From assembly GCF_001411555.2 (NCBI RefSeq), contig NC_049911.1:32027044-32091043 (forward strand): DNA of 64,000 nt, given 5' to 3'. The position numbers and the translations under genes are program-made. Under the pieces are notes generated by a model that was given only the letters and a program-made list of their open reading frames with translations, was not told where the DNA came from and did no database searches. This stretch comes from Juglans regia (lineage: Eukaryota; Streptophyta; Magnoliopsida; Fagales; Juglandaceae). Position 1 is the first letter of the stretch. Each line of letters opens with the position of its first letter. Below are positions 12,830 to 23,589 of the stretch, piece by piece.

Positions 12830-12919
12830 AGGCCGGTGATGACTAATATTTTTGCCGACATCGCATGATTATCTGGACTAAGAGTCTAAGATAGTGAATA
12901 TTTATATTTTCTGAGGCCT
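12830..12919 (+). ncRNA. candidate C/D-box snoRNA, copy A
   Basis: It has a terminal stem AGGCC/GGCCT, box C GTGATGA (12836-12842), box D CTGA (12911-12914) and a total length of 90 nt. A D'-like CTGG with a C'-like AGTGAAT lies inside. The layout is typical of plant C/D snoRNAs, which guide 2'-O-methylation. The stretch before D' (GCATGATTAT) is shared with copy B and would be the guide. I recognise no known target. There is no CDS at this locus. Confidence 0.5.
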
Positions 12920-12999
12920 TCAAATCGTAATTTCTGGTTGTGACATTGCTTTTATTTTTTTAAAAAAAGCAAAACACACGTTTTACCCGCCCTCGTCTC

Positions 13000-13490
13000 T
13001 ATCCTATACTCCAGTACTCATTTCAAATTTCTTTGCCCTCCCCCGCTTTATGCCCATCTTTGCCCCTCATATCACCTGCTCGCGCCACAGGCGAAGTCGA
13101 CCGACCGAACAAACTCACACTCAGGTTTTACACTTCTTCCTCTTCTTTCTTTTTTGCCATTTCTCTCTCTAGAAAATCTCTCTTTGTACACTCAGGTTTT
13201 GGACTCATCTTTCAATACTCTCTCTCATTGAACATCGCAGGTTCCAAATGTTGATTATGCACAATTGATAGGTCTTCTTTTATTTATTTTACTGTATGTT
13301 TTCTTGTATTTATATTTGCACAATTTCTCATGTTTTGCAGCTTGGGCAACTCCATGCTACTGGGGCTCGACGACCGGTCCTGCAGAAATAGTGAACAGTA
13401 AGCTTGGGGTCTGTGATACTTCCGACGCTCAAGTTAGTTTTGGTCTTGATGAGGGAAAGATAATATCTTAATGAAAGTTGTAGTAAGAAC
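13000..13490. other. intergenic, possible leader/intron-like sequence
   Basis: C/T-rich sequence (13110-13230), an intron-like stretch ending in TTTTGCAG (13333-13340) and GC-richer DNA follow copy A. Short open frames on the plus strand (13033-13471) show no recognisable domain. I cannot decide whether this is part of a transcript. Confidence 0.3.
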
Positions 13491-13499
13491 GTATGTAGA

Positions 13500-14880
13500 A
13501 GTTAACCTCCTTATTGATTGCGGATGATGTCTATTTATACCCAACGGTTTGGCCTTCATGGTAGTGGGGTGTCGCTATGTATGAGATCAGATACTCATGT
13601 TGCCCACCTGCCTTGCTACAGGACATTTAGGTTTGATAGTGACTACTCCTGACACAGGGCCTCATGTTGAGCGTACTGAGCCCCGGGATGCATTGAATGT
13701 AGGGTGCCCTCTCCTCACAGTTCTCTCCATTTCATTAATGCGGTATGGCCTTCGCCTGGTATTCAGGGCACTTGTCTTTGACACGAGGACTCACATCGTG
13801 CATACCGAGCCCCGGGTCACATTGAATGCAGCATACCTTTTTCTCTAAGTTTATTCTACCTCATTAATGCGACATGGCCTCATTTATAGATTCCTTCCCT
13901 TCAGTCATGTATGGGCACCAATATTTAAAGTCGGTGAGTGTCCCTGTCCGTCGACCAATGAGGTGTCAAACTGCCTTCCCTGCCATATGTTTGTCATGGT
14001 TTCCTATCTACCCATCTTCTTTAGTTGGGCCTTTGAAGTATGCTTGGCCCAACCCAAACCTGATATCTGGCCTTAGGCCAGGGCCCTTTTAGTGTGCTCG
14101 GCTCAGCCCATACCTCACGTCTAGGTTCCAACACGGGCCCTTCTCTTGGTCTGGCCCAAGGGATAACATCCCTCACAGTATCCTGCTCTCTAGCACCTTT
14201 TGGGGGTTGAAAATTATGAAGAAAGTATTTTCATGCTCCTCTGAGTTTAAATATAGGGGATGTTATGGCTATCTTAGCCACACGTCGGAATGATGAATGG
14301 TAGTGATATCCGTGCATGCATATTCACCTGTTCATTTTCTCCAGGTTGTTGGGATACGAAACGATCCCGCGACGCCTTACCTTCCCAATGCGCAAAGTTA
14401 ATGATTGTATCTGCCCTCATTAATTGAAGTTGTCCCCTTGGAGGGACTTCCATTACTCGCGTTGTTCAGAGTTGGCCCGTGTAGGCCACGCACCCTACTG
14501 GTACTGTTTAGTTTGATTTCTCATAACTATCACACCCCTTCGAATTTTGTGTTGCCGTTTCAGAAGTCCATCCATATTCTCACCCCTATATTTAAGCCCA
14601 TCACTCCCTCATTTTTGTCCTTTCTGCCACCCTTTTGTTTCAGACCTCTCATTCGTCTTCTTTTTTGGATCTTCGTCTTCTTCCTCTTTCATTTTTGAAA
14701 CTTAAAATTTCTCTTCCCTCCTGCCATGGCTAATCGAGATGATATTGAAACTTGTTAAAACTATTTCGTCGGAAAATGATGGTTGTCCATTGTGACCAGT
14801 GATAACCTCCGTGCTTATCGTAGGTCATACAACATCCCTCAGGATAACCGTTCTAAAGATTTCTGGGTTAAACCTAAACA
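13500..14880 (+). mobile_element. Gypsy-type LTR retrotransposon remnant
   Basis: GC-richer sequence resembling an LTR and leader (TATATTTAAGCCC at about 14588) is followed by ATGGCTAATCGAGATG (14726). A frame then encodes VTSDNLRAYRRSYNIPQDN, which resembles the start of the 'putative gypsy type transposon' domain found in plant Tat-like elements. Stops interrupt it and it breaks off near 14880. Two diverged repeat units of about 130 bp, both with GAGCCCCGGG and CATTAATGCG.TATGGCC-like motifs, lie at 13640-13755 and 13770-13885. Confidence 0.5.
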
Positions 14881-16130
14881 TCAAAATATTCAAATCTGGA
14901 CAAAGAGTGATTAAATCTCAAATGTTAAACACAACAGAGTGAGAAAATGTCAAATATACAAATTTACTATGATGTAGGGAACGCAAATCTGGATGTAAGC
15001 ACATATCTATGTTAGAGCAAAATAATCGTTTGATAAAAGTCCAATGAATTATAAAATTGCAATTAGAATAAAGATAATCACTGAGGAAGTTTGAGAGATT
15101 GAATTTTCAAAACTTATAATAATTTTATAATTTTCAAAACAAACTGAGCTCGCTACATTGAGGTGTTCGTTGCACCTCTAGGTGCGCCCATCATGGGCAC
15201 TGCCTATAGCAGTTTTTGTCAACTGCAGTGGAACATGCTACTTTACACTGCAGAGACTGCCGCTAGTTTGGGTGCGCGGCTCTAAACCTTGCGACATCGG
15301 CTTGGTCTGCCGTGCTCCTTTGCATGCAGTAGATCTCGCAGAGCCACCACAGTGTGTGCTGCTTTGCGCACAACAAAGGATAGCGCCTTTGTCGAGGTAT
15401 TGCTTTGCTTGCAGCAAAGCGCGCCGCTTTATATGGTGCACGCCATGGCAACGCTACCTTGGGTGAAGTAGATATGGCCCATAACTTCATGTGCAGCACC
15501 ACGTACGACGTTGCTCCTACACCGTGCCGATGGGCTCTCTGCCTTGAGGCAGTGTTTTACCAGCACTACACCATGGCAACTTTGAACCAACGCTAGTTGC
15601 GTAACACCTACGTCAGAGCAGTGCCATGAGTGGCGCAACATCGATTAGCGACGCAGCAGCGACACACCCAAATGATGCTCGTTGTGCCACTTTTATCGCC
15701 TAGCACAGGGGTGATGCACCTGTGTGTATTGCCGTAGCAGCGGCAACGCCTTGGGCATGCAATAACCAAACAATGACTGTAGCGCCGTAGGCTACGCTGT
15801 TCATGGTCGGAGCGCGATGCACCCAAGGTTTGCACAATGCGCAACACCCATGCGGTGCGCTATGATGTTATCAAAGTATATTGCGGAAGCGATATTACCT
15901 TGTTGGTAAATCGTAAATCTAGTGTAGTTGTTCCAGGATTCTCTTGCATCATTATTCGTCCACGATCTTCACATCGATAATGGAGTGTGCTACATTGTAA
16001 TATCAGAGCAACACTCACAAATTCCACAGTCTAGATGTCGCGACTATAATACTTTTGAGAGAGATCGTTTGTGATGCAAGTGTCTTATCCATAGAGGGGA
16101 GATAGCTCCTCTAAGTGTAACCCCCGGCTG
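14880..16130. repeat. probable LTR-type repeat with GC-rich segment
   Basis: The piece at 15026-15127 recurs at 21087-21195 and includes AATCGTTTGATAAAAGTCCA. Between 15170 and 15870 the DNA is markedly GC-richer and holds several overlapping open frames with no recognisable domain. The block looks like old retrotransposon DNA. No coding function can be assigned. Confidence 0.4.
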
Positions 16131-16426
16131 GCCATTAAGGCTCATAAAATGGCTCTGAAGTCATTTCATAACTCCAAAGAGAAGGGAAAAATGTGCCTAC
16201 TATGAGTGCCTCTTTCTTACAGTTTAGAAGTTTGTGAATGTTGTGATGATTAAATAATGATTAGATAAACAAATTAAATATTTAAAATATGTTTTAAGTT
16301 TTATTACGTAATGATATTTGAAAATGAAATATTTGAGAATAATTATGAATACTTGAGAATAATTGTATTTTTTTATGGGATTATTTGTGTTAACTTTATT
16401 GGGTAATCGAGCGAAGTTATCCAAAT

Positions 16427-17137
16427 GAAAAAAGCTAAATACAGTCGCCCAACGCAACCGTGGTGCAATCGTGGGCCCACCTCTCCCTATATGCCCCCTC
16501 CCCCCTTCTCCTTCAACCTCTCTCTCTCCCTCTACGTCTCGGTAAATTTGAACTCTAAGCTCCGACCATCTCACTTCTGCTTCTTCTTCTTTTTTCTTTT
16601 TTTCTTTTTTTGTGAGAGAAAATCCACAACTTATTGAGATATTGGTAACTCTTTTTGTGAAATTATACAAGAACATCAAACTGAACTGGACAAACTCACA
16701 CTACACGAAGGAAGAAAAAGAATAATAAAACTATGGACGGCAAGAAGGTGCATCAGTATCACAAACCAAACAACTCAAAAGAAATAAATAGCTTTCAAAT
16801 AATTTCCCTCTTATATACCACTTGAGTTCAAGTTGGAAGGTTTCTCAATCCACTTGTTAGCCCATCACTCTTCTATATAACTTTTATGCTCCTCAACGGA
16901 GACACCAATCTGGTCAAAGAGAGATTGTTTGAGTTGCAGTGGAACAGGGAGAACTGAAATTGGGTTTACGAACATGGAGAGATCTGCAGATTACGAACCG
17001 GAGAGATTTGCAGTGGATTTGAAAATTCTTCTTCAACCTTTTTTTTTTTTTTTTTTCTTTTTCAATAACACTAATGTGACGCTTGTGTCAGACGATTGCA
17101 CGCCGACTCCCCTTCGTGACTATACGTAGCGGAGCTG
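16427..17137. mobile_element. Mutator-like non-autonomous element with 9-bp TSD
   Basis: It is flanked by TATCCAAAT at 16418-16426 and 17138-17146. Copy A shows the empty site with a single TATCCAAAT at 6881-6889. Left end GCTAAATACAGTCGCCC and reversed right end GCTACGTATAGTCACG are related, and both are followed by TGCAATCGT, so the terminal inverted repeats are imperfect. A 9-bp duplication is typical of Mutator-like elements. No transposase is encoded. Confidence 0.75.
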
Positions 17138-17202
17138 TATCCAAATATACCTCAAGTTTGAAATGAATGTTCCCAATGTAGGCTTCTATATATATATATG
17201 GG

Positions 17203-17430
17203 TGCGGCTACAATGCCGCCCCATGTTGACCGCTGGGCGTACCACCCAGCGTAACTTTTTTTTTTTTTTTCCTTTTTTCTTTTCATATTTTTTTAATACA
17301 TTTAAATATATTTAAAAAAAATAAAAAAATACAAATACATTTAAAATCACTTTCTTAATCACTAAGTAAAAAAAAAAAAAAAAAGGACAAGCGGTCAAAT
17401 AAAGTGGGCAAAGTGGGGAGGCAAAGTAGT
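17203..17430. repeat. MITE-like element, GC-ended/AT-core family
   Basis: The left end GCTACAATGCCGCCCC is followed by a small hairpin (GCTGGGCGTACCACCCAGC). The core has ATTTAAATATATTT, the TTCTTAATCACTAAGTAAAA motif follows, and the right end is AGTGGGGAGGCAAAG. Flanks are TA repeats, so the target duplication cannot be read. Confidence 0.55.
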
Positions 17431-18099
17431 GTTTTTCATATATATATATATATATATCGTTAAAGAGAAGGAACTGCTACTCAAACTCGACTTTGTACGG
17501 TAACCAGGCATAAAAAAATAAATTTTAAGACAATTTTTAAATAAGCACTGTAGAAAAATATTTTCATCTCTCTCTAGTTTCACTTCAAAAAAAAGTAGAC
17601 AGTTTTGACACCAATATACATCGAAAATAGAAAACCAATCTAGTTTTTAGAAAAATGAGGTGCTAAGATTAATATGAAAAAACTCATTTTGTTACAATGA
17701 CTTTACTTAAAAAAAAAAAAAAACTACACAAGAATTGCACATATTAGAACTATATTTAGTATTATTATTTTGAAAATTTATATTTATAAATTGGTGTGTA
17801 TAATACACATAATAAAGTATTTATATAATATAATTTAATTTGGAAGAGAAGTTTCAAAATTTTAACGTTACAAATTAAATCTTATTATTTAAATAATATG
17901 AATTATATATTTGGCATGCAGACAAATTTGAGAATATAATAACTTTATTATTATTTTTTTTGATAAGCGGAAAAATATAAACTTGAAATTGGTAAAATGC
18001 TACTATGAATAAATAAATAAAAACAACAATAACGGGCCATCACTCGTGCACGTATCATTTTGCAATTCGGCAAGGCCCAATGGAACCCTAGATATGCTT

Positions 18100-18370
18100 C
18101 CCTATAAATTCACATCCTTTCACGCTGCCCGATCTCCTCTGTACAAGATGTTCACAGCGTCTCTTCCCGTCTCCTTCGTATCTGCTTATGCGAGTGGTTA
18201 AAACGAAGATCAACATACAGAAACGCGGAGTTTTCTCTTGTTTTAATTGGGAGAAAGCCTTGCGTGTAGACCACCACGCTCACTGGTGGAGCGATCTCAC
18301 TCATCACTTTTCTGTCTCTATTTTTTTCTTCATTTGAAATAATTGTCTGTTTGGTTTCCCGGAATACGAC
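18100..18370 (+). CDS. small leader ORF (49 aa, at 18188-18337), copy B
   Basis: A TATA box (TATAAA, 18103-18108) precedes the leader. An ATG at 18188 opens a 49-codon frame ending in TGA at 18335-18337. Residues 24-37 are ALRVDHHAHWWSDL, related to copy A and, more distantly, to a frame in copy C (ILRVDHPAELSDL). RVDH and SDL are kept while some third codon positions differ (GTA/GTC, CTC/CTT). I cannot name the peptide. It could be a conserved uORF from the leader of a gene whose body is absent here. No main ORF follows before 19.2 kb. Confidence 0.4.
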
Positions 18371-18572
18371 TAATCAATAGGAAATTAAAATTCTTGGAAT
18401 CATCTTCTATTCTTGAAGTTAATTAGCATTTGCCCTTTGGTTTAGTCACTCCAAAACGACAGATCAATACGTTCTATTAATTTCCTGACTTCTTAAGTCG
18501 TTTGTTGTTCGGGTTTATATTTAATTTCACATATCTTTTGGGGAAAGCAGAGTTTGCAATGAGGATGACAGA

Positions 18573-18660
18573 AGCTCCCTCTTCTGAGGTTTTAAGGTGA
18601 GGAATTCTGCTGGCAGAATCGAACCTACAACTTTAAACGCCACAACTGAGTATCCTCTCT
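18573..18660 (-). other. tRNA-like A/B-box element, copy B
   Basis: On the minus strand it has ACTCAGTTGTGGCG (A-box-like) and GGTTCGATTC (18616-18625), followed by TGCCAGC. It is the counterpart of 12031-12120, about 310 bp after the leader peptide motif. Confidence 0.5.
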
Positions 18661-18831
18661 TACCGTTTTTCCTTTTCAATATATCTACAAACTGCATTAA
18701 ATCTTTTGTTATATTTTTATGTTCTGATGCGGATGAATGGTAATAAATAGCCTTCAAGAATGTGACAATATTTCTTAATTGTTGGCTTTGTTGGTACAAA
18801 TAGTATTTTGCTTTCTCCTATATTTAAATTG

Positions 18832-18919
18832 AGGCCGATGATGATCTACAAATGATTTTTGCCTACATTGCATGATTATCTGGACTAAGATAGTGATATA
18901 TCTGAATTTTCTGAGGCCT
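18832..18919 (+). ncRNA. candidate C/D-box snoRNA, copy B
   Basis: It has terminal stem AGGCC/GGCCT, box C ATGATGA (18838-18844), box D CTGA (18911-18914) and a length of 88 nt. The D'-like CTGG and C'-like AGTGATA sit as in copy A. The boxes, the stem and the D' guide are better kept than the rest, as expected if the RNA was functional. About 270 nt downstream, TTCTTCACAG at 19154-19163 looks like an intron end, so it may be intronic. Confidence 0.5.
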
Positions 18920-19264
18920 TTAGATCGTAATTTCTTCGAGTCATGGGATGGGCAGGATATGTTTTGATGCATGTTAGATCTGCAGCTTGCCCACTATGCT
19001 GTTTTTAGTGTGCATTATAATGTCTGTATTTATAAATTTGGCAGCTTTGTTTTATCAGTTTTCTCTGTGTTTATTTCTTTCCATCAAATGTTGGAACTGT
19101 TTCATGTTTTGCTGAATCTGCTGTCAAAGTCTACAATCTATGTAATCTCTTGTTCTTCACAGGGAACTGGTGACGTAGTTTCTTGAGGTATTTGGGTGAC
19201 TTCAAAACGTTTTTTTTTTAAAAAAAAAAAAAGAAAGAAGAAGGATCTAAAGTCTGCCTCTTCC

Positions 19265-19731
19265 TAAGAGCACTGGCATAAGCCAATGTCAGTATTAGTC
19301 AAATTTTAGCTAATTTTAGTTAATTTTTATTAGAGCACTGACATTGTACTAGCCAAATTTCTGCCAAGTCCTAATTTTATATTTTTTACTAGCTAAAGGA
19401 ATATTTATGAAACTTTGAATTACAATTATTTAGGACTCTTAGTCATATTTGGAGTTACTGTAGAAGTGCCAAATCAATATTTTATAATTTTTTCATCCAA
19501 CTACCTCTCTCTTTTAATATTAAATTTTAGTATTTATACAAAATATTAAATATTAATACAAGTGTATTTAAAAAATATTAATTATTTTAAAATATTATTA
19601 AAATATATAATATTATATTATTATTTTGACTTTAAAATGGTTAGTTCAATGTGGATTAACCTCTCTAAAAGTTTTGACTATAGCCAAAACCTCAAATTCT
19701 AGTCAAAATTTGGACATTGTCAATGCTCTTA
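19265..19731. mobile_element. MITE, AGAGCA-ended, first of three adjacent
   Basis: It starts TAAGAGCACTGGCATAAG and ends GACATTGTCAATGCTCTTA, so its ends are inverted. The body is AT-rich with repeated GTCAAATTTTAG motifs. It resembles the insertion at 11456-11986. Confidence 0.6.
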
Positions 19732-20172
19732 GAACATTGGCAATGCCAAATCTAAAATTTGACTAAAACTTGAGGTTTTGTGTAAAGTCAAAATTATTAG
19801 AGAGGTTAATACACATTTAACTATCCATTTAAAAGTCAAAATAATAATATAATATTCAATATTTTAATTTTTTTTTAATTTTTATTTATATTTTGCAAAT
19901 ACTCTATATATTAATTAATAATTTAATTTTTACTTAAAATTATTGTTGTCCAACTATTTTTTTTCTCAACTTAATTATCCAACAATAGCCTTTGAGAACA
20001 TTTTTAGAGTAAAATATTATTTTGGAAACGAATAGTGACTAGTCAAATTTGGAGAAAGAGATATACTGTAACTCAATAGTGAAATTTTGGAGTTTTGATT
20101 ACTCCAGTGCAGACCATTTTGAGCTACTTAGCCAAACTTTGGCTAGGCATTGACATTTGGCTAGCAGTGCTG
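19731..20172. mobile_element. MITE, AGAGCA-type, second of three
   Basis: It starts AGAACATTGGCAATGCC directly at the end of the preceding element. It ends near GGCATTGACATTTGGCTAGC followed by AGTGCTGTT. The two may have been one element inserted into another's end. Confidence 0.5.
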
Positions 20173-20174
20173 TT

Positions 20175-20567
20175 AAAGTGATCTACATTGGAGTAGTTAG
20201 AATTTTAATGCTCCACTTTTAAGTTACAAGTCAAACAATTTCCCAAGTTTGGCCTGCTATTGTTTCTCTCTAAAGCAATATTTTACTCTAAAAATATTCT
20301 CTAAGTTAGCAAAATGTGTTTGTTGGATAATTAAGTTGAGGAAAAAAAAATTAGGAAATAATAATTTTAAGTAAAAATTAAATTATTAATTATTATATAG
20401 AGTTTCTTTGCAAAATATAAAAAAATAAAAATTATTATTAAATATATAATATTATATTATAATTTTGACTTTGAGATAGATAGTTCAACGTAGATTAATA
20501 TCTCCAATGATTTTGGCAAACCTCAACTTTTAGTCAAATTTTAGACTACTATTGCCATTACTCTTTA
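20175..20567. mobile_element. MITE, AGAGCA-type, third of three
   Basis: It starts AAAGTGATCTACATTGGAG and ends ACTATTGCCATTACTCTTTA, giving diverged inverted ends. The core again has GTCAAATTTTAG and TTTGACTTTGAG. Confidence 0.5.
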
Positions 20568-20569
20568 CA

Positions 20570-22800
20570 AGTTCCCTTTACATTAAGCATACAAATTGAT
20601 GGCCTTTTTATTTCTTTTGAAGTGAATAGACTATTTGTAAAATTGCGTTGATGTTTTTGTACAATCTCTTGGCTGCCCTCCCAAATTCACCTCTCAAAAT
20701 ATGTTCACTCGCTGGGGATATGGATGGTCTCCATGTATATGAAGCTATGGCAAATAGACCATCATATTGCAATGCAACTAATCAAAACATACAAAGAAGA
20801 AAAGGATGATGTTAGAGTTTCATGGATTATCAATCTTTGGTATCGAGTGATTTCCGCCAAGTGGTGCATGTCTCTATGGAGAAATTTATGGGCGAGCTTA
20901 TGGCTTGTAATCTAAGTTTTAACGATATGTTCTTCGTTTTATAGCAGAAGATGATATTTGAGATCAAGGCGGTATCTCACTTTTTAGTAAAAAGTTGGAT
21001 ATTGGATCGTTGGTTACCTTATTCAGTCTTGTAGAAGGAAGATGAACAACATGTTATGTAAAAGAAAGGAGAACGTATTACAGTAAAAAAATAATCGTTT
21101 GATAAAAGTCCAATGAATTATAAAATTGCAATGAGAATAAAGAAAATGACCGAGGAAGTTTGAGAGATGAAATTTTCAAAAGTACTAATAATTTTATATT
21201 TTATTAACAAATATCGCTTAAATAAAAAATATTTTTTAATTTTAAATCTTTAACTTTTTTATCAAATCATTATTTTAACACAAATATAATTTTTTATAAA
21301 TTTTAAAACAAAAGTAATTTTAAAAAATTATATATGCAAATAGTTTTTTAATTAATAATATTTTTATTTGGTTTTTCTCTCTTTTTCCGAAACTTCGATA
21401 CGATCAAGCATCTTATTTCAAACGGAAAACAATACCTCAGGTTTTCAACGTCCTGAGGCCCAAAAAAAAAAAAAAGCCTCGATCCGCTGATAGCCTCTTA
21501 TCACGCTGTTTTGTGGGGTCTTTTCCTAGTTTTCAACAATCTTCAATTGAACTACATATCCGTATAATTTATCAAAAATATTTATAATTCTAAAAAGAGA
21601 AATATTTTAGGTAAAAATGTCAAAATGATTGATTATATACACGTTAGTTGAATCACAACAAAAAACACACTATCATCCGTCTTGCATTGACGGTTTCCAT
21701 ACTTCATATGGGAAGGACGCAACTGATCATCTACTCGCAAAACAACGTTTTTTTGTTATTTTTTGGCACAACTCAAGCTAATCAATTAAGTTTTAGGGAC
21801 TCACGGGAAATATCGTCGTTTTAGATGGCGTTGGCCTAACTATTTCTCATTCTTATTGAGTTCTTTTTTCTAAGCCATTCTTATCGATTTCACCGAAGTG
21901 TTTACTTGTTCTTGGAGCTTTTGGGCCAAGGTCTATTTATTTCTCAATAAAACTTAACTTGCCCAGAACAGAAAATTCTCGCACCAAAAAAATAAAAAAA
22001 GAAAGCTCTTTGACTAGTCAGACAGTTCAGCTATTGGGCAGTCGGATGTTTCAGAAGTTTTTGGTGAACTTACTATAGTACGTCTGGAGATCAAGCACAG
22101 CGCGAAATGCCATCGATCGTGTTTAATTTGTGACTCGTTTATAATTGGAACGTAATGCAAAGTCTTCCTGCTGGCTGCAGTTTACGTATTCATGACTCTC
22201 GATATATATATATTCCAAAACTTTATTGAGGTGATAAATCATGCATACTTTCTCTCTTTAATGAAAATCATTTCTTTATTTCAAGTATCTGATGTTTATA
22301 TCCTGAAGCCCTCGAAAACACGCCAATATAGTTCTTGTTTCCCGGCCACTCATTGATGTTTCATATATAAATCCTTTTAAAGTTTTCTTCTTGCTTCCAT
22401 AATTTTTTCCTTCTTAAACGTCAGTGCTCAGCTGTCAGAAATATTTTGCCAGCTTAATAAGATAGCTTATGATCGGCTATGGCCATTCAAACTAGCCCTT
22501 TCGGACCGAATTTTAGCGAACAAATTAAAACCATAAGGTCTAGCTAGCTGAATAGAAAGTACCCAAGGAGCTAGCTAAATATATAATTCTTATCCACAAA
22601 CTTGCAAAAAGCCCTAGCTAACTCGCTAGAACAACATCCTTTATAGCATTTCCCTAGCATGGAAACTATATGAGATACTGACAGTTAAAATAGACACAGA
22701 TCAAGAACTTAATCGCAATGGAAAATCCATAATACGATATTAACATAATAATACTGCCAAGGCTTACACATAATTAACAATAATGTAAACGATACTCTTT
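20570..22800. other. intergenic, no gene seen
   Basis: It contains the partial repeat at 21087-21195 shared with 15026-15127, otherwise AT-rich DNA. A 63-codon open frame at 20724-20915 shows no family features. Confidence 0.45.
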
Positions 22801-22888
22801 TTATAACTCGTGATAACATTGATCATGAGATATATTTTTCTTCTCGAGAACATGCAATTCCATCAGTTTTACCAAACCAGTGCATCAT

Positions 22889-22976
22889 TCAGCGATGCTT
22901 CTTTTTCCCACCCGAGCCGCCAATTTCTCCACCAGCACCAGCACTGCTGCCACCACCTCCTGACCCGTAGCCAAAC

Positions 22977-23008
<32 letters not shown>

Positions 23009-23290
23009 AGAACCAGAACCAAAGCCATAGCCAAAACCGTTGGGAGATCGGCCAGACCCCGAACCATAACCCCATCCTCTTCCGGGGCTCGAGCCCCATC
23101 CCCAACTGTAGTCCCAGTTGGGGCCATGGCCGGAGCCACTATCACCTGTACTTGGGGTCCCGGAAGGCCTTTCCGAAGATCCACTACTCATTTTCCCACC
23201 GCCACCATTACCAGGCTTGCCATGTGCTATGGAAGTTCCAATGATCAAGAAGAGAAGAAAGACAGTGAATAGCAAAGAATTTGGCTGCAT
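22889..23290 (-). CDS. secreted glycine-rich protein
   Basis: A single exon of 133 codons. Residues 1-23 form a clear signal peptide (hydrophobic run LLFTVFLLFLIIGTSIA). The mature part is about half Gly and Ser, with Trp/Tyr-Gly segments (about 57-75), a (Gly-Ser) run at about 90-105 and a basic end (KKKHR). The layout is that of small cell-wall or secreted glycine-rich proteins, which may have structural or defence roles. I see no defined domain. The Gly-Ser run is encoded by a simple hexanucleotide repeat and may vary in length. A TATA-like ATTATAAATACG lies on the minus strand at about 23403-23414, roughly 115 bp upstream of the ATG. Confidence 0.8.
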
Positions 23291-23402
23291 TTCCTTCTCT
23301 GTTTTTTTTTTTTTTTTCCCTTTCTCTTGTGCTTGTGAGTTTTGCAGGGAAAGTCAGTTCGCCACTTTCGTTAGCACTAGAGGGTGTGATGCATGAAAGT
23401 CG

Positions 23403-23414
23403 TATTTATAATGG
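23403..23414 (-). promoter_or_regulatory. TATA box of the glycine-rich protein gene
   Basis: On the minus strand, ATTATAAATACG lies about 115 bp before the start codon. Farther upstream, ACACGTGT (23984-23991) contains a CACGTG G-box of the kind bound by bZIP or bHLH factors. Whether it acts on this gene is inference. Confidence 0.5.
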
Positions 23415-23589
23415 TTTCTGACTCTTTGGGAATGGGGGATATGGACGCCCGTCATGAAAGTTGCCGATTCTATAGTGTGCATTATAGAATAACTACAGGG
23501 TAGATCAGATTTTAGCCACAACAAATAACTACACGCCAGATTCGCACCACCGCCTCTCAACTAATTAAGGTTGTACAGTGAAAGTGTTT

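Larger units (their letters stand above)
6650..12960 (+). repeat. duplicated block, copy A (paired with 16305-18960)
   Basis: Several collinear pieces match copy B: 6659-6930 with 16312-16426 plus 17138-17189; 7975-8400 with 17450-17810; 10905-11460 with 17812-18370; 12000-12125 with 18385-18660; and 12430-12960 with 18690-18960. Between them copy A carries extra DNA, including an hAT-like element (9713-10312), a MITE (11456-11986) and GTTTGGAT-type repeats. The pieces keep order and orientation, so this is a segmental duplication later expanded by insertions, not a dispersed repeat family. Confidence 0.75.
16305..18960 (+). repeat. duplicated block, copy B
   Basis: This is the second copy of the block at 6650-12960, in the same order and orientation but more compact. 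It contains an insertion at 16427-17137 and a MITE at 17203-17430 that copy A lacks. It carries the leader exon, the tRNA-like element and the snoRNA candidate. Confidence 0.75.

Noticed and set aside
15182..15847. Cluster of open frames on both strands in the GC-rich segment
   Set aside because: No frame has a recognisable domain, and they overlap in all directions as expected from low stop density in GC-rich DNA.
22810..23244. Plus-strand ORF of 144 codons with Ser-Leu repeats
   Set aside because: It is the antisense of the glycine-rich protein's repeat. The minus frame has the signal peptide and promoter.
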